Part shown: positions 27,165 to 39,466 of the stretch, one piece after another
How positions within the stretch are numbered: position 1 is the stretch's first letter
How the letters are laid out: every line of letters starts with the position of its first letter
From: Kitasatospora sp. SUK 42
GTDB taxonomy: Bacteria > Actinomycetota > Actinomycetes > Streptomycetales > Streptomycetaceae
NCBI RefSeq assembly: GCF_015776785.2
Contig: NZ_LFMD02000003.1
Coordinates: 1,396,330-1,460,329 of the forward strand
Direction: 5' to 3'
DNA: 64,000 nt
Position numbers and translations under genes: made by a program
Notes under the pieces: generated by a model
Told to the model about the DNA's origin: nothing
The model's database searches: none
What the model saw: only the letters and a program-made list of their open reading frames with translations

Positions 27165-30100
27165 ATGGCTCCCCGCCTCTCCATCGTCGTTCCGATCTAC
27201 AACGTCGAGCGCTATCTCGTCGAATGCCTCGACTCGATCGCCGCCCAGACCTTCACGGACTTCGAGTGCGTCATGGTCGACGACGGTTCGAAGGACGACA
27301 GCGCGGCCCTCGCCGAGGAGTACGCGGCCAAGGACTCCCGCTTCCGGCTGGTCCGGCAGGTGAACAAGGGCCTCGGCGCGGCCCGCAACACGGGCATCCG
27401 GCACATCGACCCGGACTCCGAGTTCCTGTGCTTCGTGGACAGCGACGACTCGATGCCGCCGAGCGCGTACGAGCTGATGATCAACACGCTGGACGAGACC
27501 GGCTCGGACTTCTGCACCGGCAACGTGCAGCGGTTCCGCGCGGTGGGCTACTACCAGTCCGGCGGGCACGTGAAGCCGTTCAGGGAGACCCGGCTCAAGA
27601 CCCACATCACCGAGATCCCGGCGCTGGTCACCGACCGCACCGCGTGGAACAAGGTGTACCGCCGCTCCTTCTTCGACGCGGCCGGGCTGCTCTACCCCGA
27701 GGGCATCCTGTACGAGGACGCGCCGGTCAGCGTGCCGCACCACTATCTCGCCAAGAGCGTGGACGTGCTCTCCGAGCCGATCTACCACTGGCGCGAGCGC
27801 GAGGTCGGCGAGATGTCGATCACGCAGATGCGCACCAACCCCAAGGGCCTGGTCGACCGGGTCACCTCGGTCGAGCTGGTCCGCGGCTGGCTGAAGAAGC
27901 AGACCGAGCCGCGCTTCGCGCAGTACCTGCGCTCCTACGACGAGAACACCCTCGTCGAGGAGATCCCGATGTTCTTCTGGTCCGTCGTGGACGGCGACAA
28001 GGAGTACCGGGACGCCTACGTCCAGAGCGTCAGCCGGCTGCTCCGGGCGATCGGCCCCGAGCAGGTCCGCAAGCTGCGCGCGCCGCTGCGGCTGAAGTAC
28101 CACCTGACCCTCCAGGGCCGGGCGGACGAGCTGGTCGAGCAGATCAAGTACGAGGGCGAGAGCGGCGGCGGCGTGCAGGCCCGCGGTCTGCTGCGGCCGT
28201 ACGCCGACTACCCGTTCCTGCGCGGCGGGCGCAAGAGCGTGCCCGCCGACGTCCTCAAGCTGGACAACTCGCTGGTCATCCGCAGCCGGCTGTACGAGAC
28301 CGCCTGGATCGGCGGGAAGCTCCAGCTGACCGGGCACGCGTACCCGGAGCAGCTGGGCGCGGCGACCAAGCACGACATGGTCCGCACCCTGGTGCTGCGC
28401 GAGACCAAGGGCCGCCGGGTGCTCGCGGTGCCGATGAAGACCACGTACAGCCCCGAGGCCACCGCGAGCTGCAACCACGACCTGTACAGCTGCGACTGGT
28501 CCGGCTTCAGCGTCGCCCTCGATCCGAAGAAGCTCAAGCACCGCGGCAAGTGGAAGGACGGCAACTGGCGCCTCCTGGTCGCCGGTGCGGGCAAGGGCGG
28601 GGTGTACAAGGGCCGGGTCTCGGCCGGCTGGAGCGACACCGCGCAGTCCATCCCCGCGCACTGGGTCGAGCCGGACGTGCGGATCGTGCCGTGGGTCCGG
28701 GACAACTTCGTCTACCTGCGGGTGGAGACCGTCAAGGCCCGGGTGACCGGCCTGGCCGCGCAGGGCGGCCGGGTGGAGGTCTCCGGCGCGGCGCGCTCCG
28801 GGGCGAGCTTCGCCGGGGCGGTGCTGCGGCTCACCCACGTCGAGTCGGACCGCGAGCTGGCCTTCCCGGTGGAGCTGGGAACGCCGGTCGGCACGCTGCA
28901 GCCGTTCACGGCCTCCTTCCCGGTGGCCGAGCTGACCGCCGTCCGCGAGGCCTGGACCGAGCTGGACCCGACGGCCGCCGAGCGCAGCCGCGACCGCTGG
29001 GACACCGCGCTGCTGCTGACCGACGGCAGCAGCCTCCCGCTGGTCTGGGACGACCGCAACGCGCCCGAGCAGCTGCACCTGCCGCTGAACCTGGACGCCC
29101 CGGTCGAGCGGCGCCGGGAGCTCTACTCCAAGCCCTCCCCCAGCGGCTACCTCCAGTTCTCCGACCAGCTGCTGCAGCCGGTGGTGGACGAGGTGTCCGC
29201 GCGCGGCGCCGACGGCTTCCTGCTCAGCGGCTCCTTCCCGCTGCCCGGCACGCACCGCTGGGAGCTGGTGGTCCGGCACCACTGGCGCGAGGAGGAGCAC
29301 GCCTACCCGGTGGAGATCTCGGACGGCCGGTTCCGCACCGCGCTGCCCACCGTGCCGACCGCCTCCTTCGCCGGCCGGGTGCCGCTCTCCAAGGGCACCT
29401 GGGACGTCTTCTTCCGCCCGGTCGGCGCACCGGCCAGCGAGGCGCTGGACTCCCCCGCGCTGATCACCCCGGACTGCTTCGGGACGCTGCCGCTGGAGGT
29501 GGAGTCCCGCGGCAAGAAGATCGCGCTGGAGCGCCGCTACCACGACGGCCTGTCGCTGGAGTCGCACGCCGTGCTGCTGCCCGAGGAGCGGGCCGGCTTC
29601 CGCCAGCGCCTGCTGCGCAACACCGACTACCCGGCCGCCCGCCGGCTGCCGGTGCGCGACACCGTGCTGTACAACGCCGGGCACGGCAGCCTGTACGCGG
29701 ACTCGCCGCGGGCGATCCACGAGGAGCTGGTGCGCCGCGGCCTGCCGCTGGAGCACCTGTGGGGCAACGACGACAGCCAGGCCGACCTGCCGCAGAGCGC
29801 GCGGTCGATCCGGCTGTGGAGCCCGGAGTGGTTCGAGGCGCTGGCGACCGCCAAGTACATCGTCACCAGCACCCACCTGCCCGACTTCTTCGTCCGCCGC
29901 CCCGGCCAGGTGGTCGTGCAGACCTGGCAGGGCAGCCCGCTGAAGCAGATCGGCTTCGACTTCGAGAAGGTCTGGTTCACCGACTCCAACTACCTCAAGA
30001 GCCTGGCCAACGAGGTCCCGAACTGGAGCCTGCTGGTGGCCGGCAACAGCTGGTCCGCCCCGGTGCTGCGACGCGCGTTCGACTTCAAGGGCGAGATCCT

Positions 30101-30737
30101 GGAGAGCGGTTCACCCCGCAACGACCTGCTGTTCGCGGCCGACCGGGAGAAGACGGCCGAACAGGTCCGCGAACGGCTCGGCCTGCCCGAGGGCAAGAAG
30201 GTCGTGCTCTACGCGCCGACCTGGCGCGAGGACCGGCGCCGGCCCAACGGCGGCTACCAGATCGACCTGCGGATCGACCTGGAGGCGGCCAAGGCGGCGC
30301 TCGGCGACGACCAGGTGCTGCTGGTGCGCCGGCACAGCGCGATGTGCGGCCAGATCCCGGGCGCCGGCAACGGCTACGTCTGGGACGTCGGCAGCTACCC
30401 CGACATGGCGGAGCTGCTGCTGATCGCCGACGTGCTGGTCACCGACTACTCGGCGAGCGTCTTCGACTTCGCCTCGACCGGCAAGCCGATGCTGTTCTTC
30501 ACGTACGACCTGGAGCACTACCGCGACAACCTGCGCGGCTTCAGCCTGAACTTCGAGGCCGAGGCGCCCGGTCCGCTGCTGGACACCTCCGAGGCGCTGG
30601 TGGCCGCCCTCGGCCGGGTGGACGCGGTGGCGGCCGAGCACGCCGACAAGGCGGCCGCGTTCCGCGAGGCGTACTGCGACCTGGACGACGGCAAGGCCGC
30701 CGCGCGGGTGGTCGACGCGATGCTCCGCAAGGAGTAG
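27165..30737 (+). CDS. Bifunctional glycosyltransferase family 2 / CDP-glycerol glycerophosphotransferase-like protein
   Basis: Large cytoplasmic or membrane-associated enzyme of 1190 residues for teichoic-acid-type polymers. Residues about 1-240 are a GT2 domain (LSIVVPIYNVERYLVECLDS, CFVDSDDSMPPSAYE, LYEDAPVSVPHHYLA). A central region of beta-rich repeats is shared with the next gene. Residues about 800-1185 form a TagF-like domain with YAPTWREDRR, LVRRHSAMCG and LVTDYSASVFDFASTGKPML. The usual HGTPLK catalytic motif is TWQGSPLKQI, with Gln replacing His. The ATG at 27165 starts the fold. A strong terminator follows. Confidence 0.9.
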   Translation: MAPRLSIVVPIYNVERYLVECLDSIAAQTFTDFECVMVDDGSKDDSAALAEEYAAKDSRFRLVRQVNKGLGAARNTGIRHIDPDSEFLCFVDSDDSMPPSAYELMINTLDETGSDFCTGNVQRFRAVGYYQSGGHVKPFRETRLKTHITEIPALVTDRTAWNKVYRRSFFDAAGLLYPEGILYEDAPVSVPHHYLAKSVDVLSEPIYHWREREVGEMSITQMRTNPKGLVDRVTSVELVRGWLKKQTEPRFAQYLRSYDENTLVEEIPMFFWSVVDGDKEYRDAYVQSVSRLLRAIGPEQVRKLRAPLRLKYHLTLQGRADELVEQIKYEGESGGGVQARGLLRPYADYPFLRGGRKSVPADVLKLDNSLVIRSRLYETAWIGGKLQLTGHAYPEQLGAATKHDMVRTLVLRETKGRRVLAVPMKTTYSPEATASCNHDLYSCDWSGFSVALDPKKLKHRGKWKDGNWRLLVAGAGKGGVYKGRVSAGWSDTAQSIPAHWVEPDVRIVPWVRDNFVYLRVETVKARVTGLAAQGGRVEVSGAARSGASFAGAVLRLTHVESDRELAFPVELGTPVGTLQPFTASFPVAELTAVREAWTELDPTAAERSRDRWDTALLLTDGSSLPLVWDDRNAPEQLHLPLNLDAPVERRRELYSKPSPSGYLQFSDQLLQPVVDEVSARGADGFLLSGSFPLPGTHRWELVVRHHWREEEHAYPVEISDGRFRTALPTVPTASFAGRVPLSKGTWDVFFRPVGAPASEALDSPALITPDCFGTLPLEVESRGKKIALERRYHDGLSLESHAVLLPEERAGFRQRLLRNTDYPAARRLPVRDTVLYNAGHGSLYADSPRAIHEELVRRGLPLEHLWGNDDSQADLPQSARSIRLWSPEWFEALATAKYIVTSTHLPDFFVRRPGQVVVQTWQGSPLKQIGFDFEKVWFTDSNYLKSLANEVPNWSLLVAGNSWSAPVLRRAFDFKGEILESGSPRNDLLFAADREKTAEQVRERLGLPEGKKVVLYAPTWREDRRRPNGGYQIDLRIDLEAAKAALGDDQVLLVRRHSAMCGQIPGAGNGYVWDVGSYPDMAELLLIADVLVTDYSASVFDFASTGKPMLFFTYDLEHYRDNLRGFSLNFEAEAPGPLLDTSEALVAALGRVDAVAAEHADKAAAFREAYCDLDDGKAAARVVDAMLRKE

Positions 30738-30755
30738 TGGTCGGACGGAGCCCCC

Positions 30756-30794
30756 GCCGAGGCGCCCGGTGCGAACCGCACCGGGCGCCTCGGC
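30756..30794 (+). terminator. Terminator after the large transferase gene
   Basis: An 18-base perfect stem (30756-30773 with 30777-30794) and a three-base loop lie 19 bases past the stop. Confidence 0.85.
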
Positions 30795-30926
30795 GCACCC
30801 GGGGTCTCCCGGGGGGGCGGCCGCGTCCTCCGCCCCCTCGTCGCGCTCGAACTCCTCCCGCGCTCGAACTCACTTTCAGCTGGTGAATCTCCCGGGAAAT
30901 CCACCGATCGGCTGCGCCGACCCCCC

Positions 30927-30932
30927 TACGTT
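30927..30932 (+). promoter_or_regulatory. -10 element of a leaderless promoter
   Basis: TACGTT ends six bases before the ATG of the second transferase gene, and no ribosome binding site intervenes. The preceding strong terminator means this gene needs its own promoter. Confidence 0.4.
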
Positions 30933-30938
30933 CCCGGT

Positions 30939-33452
30939 ATGGGACGTCATTTGGACCCCGCTCCGACCGGTGTCACCACCGGCCGGCCCACCGCCGACGA
31001 GGACGCCGTCTTCGGGCTGCTGCGCGCCCGCTGGCACGGCCGCGGCCTGGAACTCACCGGCTTCGCCCGCCCGTTGGGCCTGGACACCGGCCGCCCCGGC
31101 TCGGCCTGGACCTGGCTGACCCTGCGCCACCAGGACGCGAACCGTCCACCGGTGCACCTGCGCTCCAGGCCCCGGAGAATGCCCGAGGTCACCGACGACA
31201 GCGCCCAGCCCGAGTTCAACCACGACTGGTCCGGCTTCACCGCGCTGGTGGAACCCGACCGGCTGCGCCGCGACGGCCGCTGGCTGCTCGGCGACTGGCA
31301 GATCGAGACCACCCTCTTCACCCGCCCCCGCCTCACCCGGCTGCGCCGCCAGTACGGCACCCTCGCCCCGCACTGGTGCGGCTCCGGCGAGTACCCGCCG
31401 GCCCGTTGGGTGGACCGCGACGTACGCCTCCAGCCGCACTTCGAGGACGGCCGGCTGCGGCTGCGGCTGGAGCGCCCGGGTGTCCGGATCACCACCGCCG
31501 CCCCCGCCGCCGATGCCGCCGACGGCGTCAACGGCATCGAGCTGGCCGGCGTCGCCGACCACTGCCCGTCCGGCACCGTCCTGCGGCTGCGGCACCGGGA
31601 GAGCGACGCGGTGGTCGAGCAGCCGCTCACCCTGAACGGCGACGCCTTCACCGCCACCCTGCCGTACCGGCCGTTCACCGCCGACGGGCGCGGCCGCGGC
31701 GGGCTGGAGCACTGGGACGCCGAGCTGCTGCGCCCCGACGGCGGCACCGAGCAGTTGTGCCTGGACGAGCGCGGCGGCCCGGTGGCCGGCCAGTACCCGC
31801 TGCCGGACTCCCCGGGCCAGGTGCTCTACCTCAAGCACCTCGCCGACGGCCGCCTCCAGCTCTGCGTCCAGCCCGCCGCCGGGATGGTCGACCGCGTCTC
31901 CGCCCGGGCCGACGGCTTCGAACTGGCCGGGCACTGCCCGGACCCGGCGGCCGGCCGGCTGGAGCTGGTCCTGCGCCACGGCGGCACCGCGGGCGAGGTC
32001 CGCACCCCGGTCGAGGCCGGGCCGGGCGGCCGCTTCCGGGTGCGGGTGCCCGCCACCCGCACCAGCTCGGACGGCGCCGTGCTGCCGCTGCGCAAGGGCG
32101 TCTGGGAGGCCGCTCTGGAGCCGGCCGACCGCTCCGGCCCGACCCGGCCGCTGCTCGCCGCCCCCGCCGCGCTGTCCGTGCTGCCCGCCGCCACCACGGC
32201 CGGCGGCAAGCGGGTGCTGCTCCAGCGCCGCTGGCACGACACCCTGCTGGTGGACTCCACCCCGGTGCTCGACGCCACCGAGCGCAGCGCCTGGACGCAG
32301 AGCCGGCTGCGCGCCGAGCACTACCCGGCCGCCCGCCGCGAGCCGTTGCGCGAGGCGGTGCTGTACGACGTGTTCGGCGGCCGCGGCTACGCCGACTCCC
32401 CGCGCGCGGTGCACGCCGAACTCTCCCGTCGCGGAACGCCGTTGGAGCACCTGTGGGTGGTCGACGACGCCCAGGCCGCGCTGCCGCCCGGGGTCGTCCC
32501 GGTGCGGATCTGGAGCCCGGAGTGGTACCGCGCGCTGGGCACCTGCCGGTACCTGGTCGGCAACACGCACTTCCCGGACTTCCTGGAGCGCCGCCCCGGC
32601 CAGGTCGTCGTGCAGACCTGGCACGGCTCGCCGCTGAAGCGGATCGCCCACGACGTCGACAACTCCTGGCTGGCCGACCACGGTTACCTGGAGGCGCTCG
32701 ACCGGGAGGCCCCGCAGTGGAGCCTGCTGCTCTCCCCCAGCCCGTTCGCCACCCCGATCCTGCGGCGCGCCTTCCGCTACGGCGGCGAGGTGCTGGAGTC
32801 CGGCTACCCGCGCGGCGACGTGCTCGCCCGGCCCGACCGGCGGACCGCCGCGGCCGTCCGCCGCCGGCTCGGCGTCCCCGAGGGCAAGCGGATCGTGCTG
32901 TACGCGCCGACCTGGCGCGAGGACCAGCAGCACGGCGACGGCGACGGCTTCCGGCTCGACCTGCGGCTGGACCTCGACCACGCCCGCCGTCTGCTCGGCG
33001 AGGACCACGTGCTGCTCATCCGCCCGCACTCGCACGTGCGCGAGCCGCTGCCGGGCGCCGGGGACGGCTTCCGGTACGACTGCGGGGACTACCCCGACCC
33101 GCAGGAACTGCTGCTGGTCGCGGACGTCCTGGTGACCGACTACTCGTCGATCATGTTCGACTTCGCGATCACCGGCCGCCCGATCTACTTCTTCACCTAC
33201 GACCTGGAGCACTACCGCGACACCCTGCGCGGCTTCTACTTCGACTTCGAGTCGGACGCCCCCGGCCCGCTGGTGGCGACCTCCGCCGAACTGCTCGGCG
33301 CGCTGCGCGAACTCGCCGACACCGGTGCCGGGCCGCCCCCGGGCTACGCCGAGCGCTACCGGCGCTTCCAGGCCGAGCACTGCGCCCTGGACGACGGCGG
33401 CGCGGCCCGCCGGGTGGTCGACCGGATGCTCGAACTTGGGGGGTCGGGATAG
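30939..33452 (+). CDS. CDP-glycerol:glycerophosphate glycerophosphotransferase-like protein
   Basis: TagF-type polyol-phosphate transferase, 837 residues, lacking the N-terminal GT2 domain of its upstream neighbour. Residues up to about 440 resemble the neighbour's middle region (FNHDWSGFTALVEPDRLRRD). The catalytic domain has an intact TWHGSPLKRIAHD, then YAPTWREDQQ, LIRPHSHVRE and LVTDYSSIMFDFAITGRPIY with FFTYDLEHYRDTLRGFYFDF. It likely adds glycerol-phosphate or a related polyol-phosphate to wall glycopolymers. The similarity of the two genes points to a tandem duplication with domain loss or gain. It ends six bases from the convergent 2H phosphoesterase gene, with no terminator visible. 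Confidence 0.88.
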   Translation: MGRHLDPAPTGVTTGRPTADEDAVFGLLRARWHGRGLELTGFARPLGLDTGRPGSAWTWLTLRHQDANRPPVHLRSRPRRMPEVTDDSAQPEFNHDWSGFTALVEPDRLRRDGRWLLGDWQIETTLFTRPRLTRLRRQYGTLAPHWCGSGEYPPARWVDRDVRLQPHFEDGRLRLRLERPGVRITTAAPAADAADGVNGIELAGVADHCPSGTVLRLRHRESDAVVEQPLTLNGDAFTATLPYRPFTADGRGRGGLEHWDAELLRPDGGTEQLCLDERGGPVAGQYPLPDSPGQVLYLKHLADGRLQLCVQPAAGMVDRVSARADGFELAGHCPDPAAGRLELVLRHGGTAGEVRTPVEAGPGGRFRVRVPATRTSSDGAVLPLRKGVWEAALEPADRSGPTRPLLAAPAALSVLPAATTAGGKRVLLQRRWHDTLLVDSTPVLDATERSAWTQSRLRAEHYPAARREPLREAVLYDVFGGRGYADSPRAVHAELSRRGTPLEHLWVVDDAQAALPPGVVPVRIWSPEWYRALGTCRYLVGNTHFPDFLERRPGQVVVQTWHGSPLKRIAHDVDNSWLADHGYLEALDREAPQWSLLLSPSPFATPILRRAFRYGGEVLESGYPRGDVLARPDRRTAAAVRRRLGVPEGKRIVLYAPTWREDQQHGDGDGFRLDLRLDLDHARRLLGEDHVLLIRPHSHVREPLPGAGDGFRYDCGDYPDPQELLLVADVLVTDYSSIMFDFAITGRPIYFFTYDLEHYRDTLRGFYFDFESDAPGPLVATSAELLGALRELADTGAGPPPGYAERYRRFQAEHCALDDGGAARRVVDRMLELGGSG

Positions 33453-33457
33453 GTAGT

Positions 33458-35079
<1,622 letters not shown>

Positions 35080-36405
35080 TCAGGAAACCTCCGCCCCCTG
35101 AGGTTCGGCCGTTGTGACCGCACTCACCCTCACCCGGGCGATCCGCCGCCCCTCCACCTTGGCCACCGTCAGCAGCACCGCTCCCCCGCCCTCCAGCGGG
35201 ACGCGGGCCTGGTCGCCGTCGTTGGGCAGCCTGCCGAGCGAGGCGACCAGGCAGCCGGCCACCGTCTCGTACGGGCCCTCGGGCAGCGCGACACCGGTCT
35301 CCTCCTCGAAGTCGCCGAGGTTGAGCAGGCCGTCCAGTTCCACCCCGCCGCCGGCGAGTCGGCGGGTGGTGGCGGTCTCCGGGCGGTCGTACTCGTCCCG
35401 GATCTCGCCGATCACCTCCTCGACCAGGTCCTCCAGGGTGACGATCCCGGCGGTGCCGCCGTACTCGTCCACCACGATGGCCAGGTGGTGGCCCTCGCGG
35501 CGCATCTCGCCCATGGCCTCCAGCACCCGCTTGGTGCCGGGCAGCAGCTTGACCGGGCGGGCCAGGTCGCGGACCTTGACGGCCTGCTCGCCGCGGGCGC
35601 CGTACAGGTCGCGGACGTGGACGAAGCCGACCACGGCGTCGGCGCTGCCCTCGACCACCGGGTAGCGCGAGTGCGGCGAGGTCTCGGCCTGGTGCCGTAC
35701 GGCGGCCAGCGGGCGTTCGGCGTCCAGGAAGGTCACCTCGGTGCGCGGGACCATCACCTCGCGCAGCTGGCGCTCCCCGGCGGAGAACACGTCCGCGATC
35801 AACGTCCGTTCGTCGCTGCCGAGTTCGGTGTTGGCGGCGACCAGGCCGCGCAGCTCCTCGGAGCTCATCGAGCCGCGGCCGGCGGACGGATCGCCGCCGA
35901 GCAGCCGGACCATCAGGTTGGTGGAGTGGCCGAGCAGCCAGATCACCGGGCGCAGCACCACCGACATCACGTCGACCACGGGGGCCGCGACCACGGCGAT
36001 GGACTCGGCGCGCTGCAGGCCGATCCGCTTGGGGGTGAGCTCGCCGAGCACCAGCGAGACGTAGCTGATCACCAGGGTGAGGCCGACCAGGGAGACCGCG
36101 TCGGCCACCCCCTCGGCCAGTCCGGCCCGGACGAACAGCGGGGCGACCTTGCCGGCCAGGGTGTCCGCGCCGAAGGCGGCGGACAGGAAGCCCATGCAGG
36201 TGACGCCGACCTGGACGGCGGCCAGGAAGCGGTTGGGGTCGGCGGCCAGGTGCGCGGCGCGGGCCGCGCGCCGGGTTCCGTGCCCCTCCAGCGTCCGGAT
36301 CTGACCCTCGCGCAGCGAGATCAGCGAGATCTCGGCGACGTTGAACAGCCCGCCCAGCAGGATGAAGACGAGGACCAGCGCCGCGTCCCCGAAGGTTTCG
36401 TTCAC
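35080..36405 (-). CDS. CNNM/CorC-type hemolysin-family membrane protein
   Basis: Membrane protein of 441 residues: an N-terminal DUF21/CNNM domain with about four helices (VFILLGGLFNVAEISLISLR, VGVTCMGFLSAAFG, SYVSLVLGELTPKRIGLQ), a pair of CBS domains (VMVPRTEVTFLDAERPLAAV; IVVDEYGGTAGIVTLEDLVE) and a C-terminal CorC/HlyC transporter-associated domain (LDGLLNLGDFEEETG). Family members are linked to Mg2+ or other divalent cation efflux. The old name hemolysin is historical. Same strand as trpS. Confidence 0.92.
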   Translation of the reverse strand: MNETFGDAALVLVFILLGGLFNVAEISLISLREGQIRTLEGHGTRRAARAAHLAADPNRFLAAVQVGVTCMGFLSAAFGADTLAGKVAPLFVRAGLAEGVADAVSLVGLTLVISYVSLVLGELTPKRIGLQRAESIAVVAAPVVDVMSVVLRPVIWLLGHSTNLMVRLLGGDPSAGRGSMSSEELRGLVAANTELGSDERTLIADVFSAGERQLREVMVPRTEVTFLDAERPLAAVRHQAETSPHSRYPVVEGSADAVVGFVHVRDLYGARGEQAVKVRDLARPVKLLPGTKRVLEAMGEMRREGHHLAIVVDEYGGTAGIVTLEDLVEEVIGEIRDEYDRPETATTRRLAGGGVELDGLLNLGDFEEETGVALPEGPYETVAGCLVASLGRLPNDGDQARVPLEGGGAVLLTVAKVEGRRIARVRVSAVTTAEPQGAEVS

Positions 36406-36437
36406 AGCGCGCCAGTGTAGGGCGCTTCACCCGACGA

Positions 36438-36477
36438 CGACGGCCCACCGATCCCCCGCAGGGGTGGTGGGCCGTCG
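36438..36477 (-). terminator. Terminator of mdh
   Basis: CGACGGCCCACC at 36438-36449 pairs exactly with 36466-36477. It lies 20 bases beyond the mdh stop on the minus strand. Confidence 0.75.
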
Positions 36478-36497
36478 GTGCTACTGACTCGGCGGGC

Positions 36498-37679
<1,182 letters not shown>

Positions 37680-37691
37680 ACGAGGGACAGC

Positions 37692-38117
37692 TCAGTGCTT
37701 GGGCCGGCCGATCAGTTGGCCGATGTTGTCGAGCAGGGGGAACTCCAGCCACGGGTTCGGCTGCGCCACCAGGGTCAGCAGCACGATCGAGGCGCCCAGG
37801 AAGGTCAGCACGATCACGTCGGTGAAGCGGCTGCGCACCGCCAGCATGCCGACCTCGGGCAGCACCAGCCGCAGGACGGCGCCGAGCAGCACCCCGGTGC
37901 CGAGGATCAGCAGCCCGTACTTGAAGCCGTCCTTGAAGTCGGCGAACCAGGTGACCGCGAGGCCCGCGCCGACCACCAGCAGGACCACCGTTATGGGCCA
38001 CTGCCGGACCGGCAGGGCGTGGTCGCGCCCGAGGGCCGCGGACGAGCCCTCGGGCGGCAGGGTGCCGGTGGTCTTGACCGGCCTGCGCCGGGACCGCGCC
38101 GGTCGCGGTTCAGTCAT
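37692..38117 (-). CDS. DUF3017 membrane protein
   Basis: A 141-residue membrane protein. A basic, Pro/Arg-rich cytoplasmic N-terminus of about 40 residues is followed by three hydrophobic segments (WPITVVLLVVGAGLAVTWFA, YGLLILGTGVLLGAVLRLVL, VIVLTFLGASIVLLTLVA). It matches the actinobacterial DUF3017 family, function unknown, usually found next to folD and mdh. It starts 19 bases after the folD stop on the same strand. Confidence 0.88.
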   Translation of the reverse strand: MTEPRPARSRRRPVKTTGTLPPEGSSAALGRDHALPVRQWPITVVLLVVGAGLAVTWFADFKDGFKYGLLILGTGVLLGAVLRLVLPEVGMLAVRSRFTDVIVLTFLGASIVLLTLVAQPNPWLEFPLLDNIGQLIGRPKH

Positions 38118-38136
38118 GCTCGCCGTCCCTCGGGTG

Positions 38137-38991
38137 TCAGACGCCGGCGCGGCGCTCGGCCGCCTCGACGATGTTGTTGAGCAGCATCGCGCGGGTCATC
38201 GGGCCCACGCCGCCGGGGTTCGGGGAGATCCAGCCGGCCACCTCGGCCACGCCCGGGTGCACGTCGCCGACGATCTTGCCCTCGCTGCGGCTGACGCCCA
38301 CGTCCAGCACCGCCGCGCCCGGCTTGACGTCCTCCGGCTTGACCAGGTGCGGCACGCCCGCGGCGGCCACGATGATGTCGGCCTGGCGCAGGTGCGAGGC
38401 GAGGTCCCGGGTGCCGGTGTGGCACAGGGTGACGGTGGCGTTCTCGGAGCGGCGGGTCAGCAGCAGGCCGATCGAGCGGCCGACCGTGATGCCGCGGCCG
38501 ACCACGACCACCTCGGCGCCGTCGATCTGGACGTCGTGCCGGCGCAGCAGCTCGACGATGCCCAGCGGGGTGCACGGCAGCGGGCCCTCGATGCCCAGGG
38601 CGAGCCGGCCGAGCGAGGTCGGGTGCAGGCCGTCGGCGTCCTTGTCCGGGTCCATCAGCTCCAGGACCGGGTTCTGGTCCAGGCCCTTGGGCAGCGGCAG
38701 CTGGACGATGTAGCCGGTGCAGGCCGGGTCGGCGTTGAGCTCGCGGACGACGTTCTCGACGTCCTCCTGGGTGGCGGTGGCGGGCAGCTCGCGCTGGATC
38801 GAGGCGAGGCCGATCTCGGCGCAGTCCTTGTGCTTCCCGTTGACGTACCAGCGGCTGCCCGGGTCGTCGCCGACCAGGACGGTGCCGAGGCCGGGCGTGA
38901 TGCCCTTCGCCTTGAGGGCCGCCACACGGACGGCGAGTTCGGACTTGATCGCGGCGGCGGTGGCCTTGCCATCGAGAATCTGGGCAGTCAT
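38137..38991 (-). CDS. folD: Bifunctional methylenetetrahydrofolate dehydrogenase / methenyltetrahydrofolate cyclohydrolase
   Basis: Interconverts 5,10-methylene-, methenyl- and 10-formyl-tetrahydrofolate, supplying formyl groups to PurN and PurH encoded 3 kb away. 284 residues. Signatures: [20 protein letters not shown] with the catalytic YxxxK-type Lys, [24 protein letters not shown], the NADP-binding [17 protein letters not shown] and [13 protein letters not shown] at the C-terminus. The ATG at 38991 starts the conserved MTAQILDG. The 475-base upstream gap holds a long palindrome. Confidence 0.96.
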   Translation of the reverse strand: MTAQILDGKATAAAIKSELAVRVAALKAKGITPGLGTVLVGDDPGSRWYVNGKHKDCAEIGLASIQRELPATATQEDVENVVRELNADPACTGYIVQLPLPKGLDQNPVLELMDPDKDADGLHPTSLGRLALGIEGPLPCTPLGIVELLRRHDVQIDGAEVVVVGRGITVGRSIGLLLTRRSENATVTLCHTGTRDLASHLRQADIIVAAAGVPHLVKPEDVKPGAAVLDVGVSRSEGKIVGDVHPGVAEVAGWISPNPGGVGPMTRAMLLNNIVEAAERRAGV

Positions 38992-39466
38992 GGATCCATT
39001 CTCCCGGATCGCGACCGGCCCCCGTACCAGGGCCGGTCCGGAAACGGGACGCACACGGAAGGTCCGCCCCACATTTCGGTTGCGCCACAGTCTTGATCCG
39101 GCGCGGGGAACTGGCTGGACAGCACGATGCCGTCCAGATGACGATATGACCGCATCCCTGCCGCGACCAGGCCCGGTGACGGACCGATGGATCCCGCGGC
39201 GGGGCGTAACCGGGGGAAAGAGCCAGTGATCCGACCACAGCAGACCGAGCAACCCGACCGTCGCCGCGCCGCTTCCGCCGCGCCGCGCCCGTCCCGGCCG
39301 GTGTCCGCCCGCTCACCGCACTGCTGAACCGGCCGCGCCCGTCACCGCCGCCGGGCCGTCACCGCTGCTCCCCGACACCGTCCCGTTCCTTTCCGTCGGC
39401 GCCCCTGCTCGCCGACCACGACCGGGGCTTCCGCCTTCCCGTCCCCGTAACTGCCCGGAGGCATCC
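38992..39466. other. 475-base non-coding region between folD and a membrane-protein gene
   Basis: Divergent intergenic region. It contains the 23-base dyad at 39115-39137. A possible GTG-initiated 33-codon ORF at 39226-39327 is not convincing. The stretch from 39240 to 39455 is C-rich on the plus strand without clear structure. It should hold the folD promoter (minus) and the promoter of the gene at 39467. Confidence 0.5.
39115..39137. promoter_or_regulatory. 23-base dyad upstream of folD
   Basis: CTGGAC-a-GCA-cga-TGC-c-GTCCAG is symmetric except for one base pair on each side, about 125 bases before the folD start. Length and symmetry fit a regulator binding site; the factor is unknown. Confidence 0.4.

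Noticed and set aside
24669-29876. Very long minus-strand open frames opposite the carboxypeptidase and transferase genes
   Set aside because: They are antisense to genes with clear family motifs, and their Arg/Pro/Gly/Val-rich translations show no domain; long shadow frames are expected at this GC content.
39226-39327. GTG-initiated 33-codon ORF in the folD upstream region
   Set aside because: Arg/Pro-rich translation typical of random GC-rich frames, weak ribosome binding site, and no leader-peptide features.
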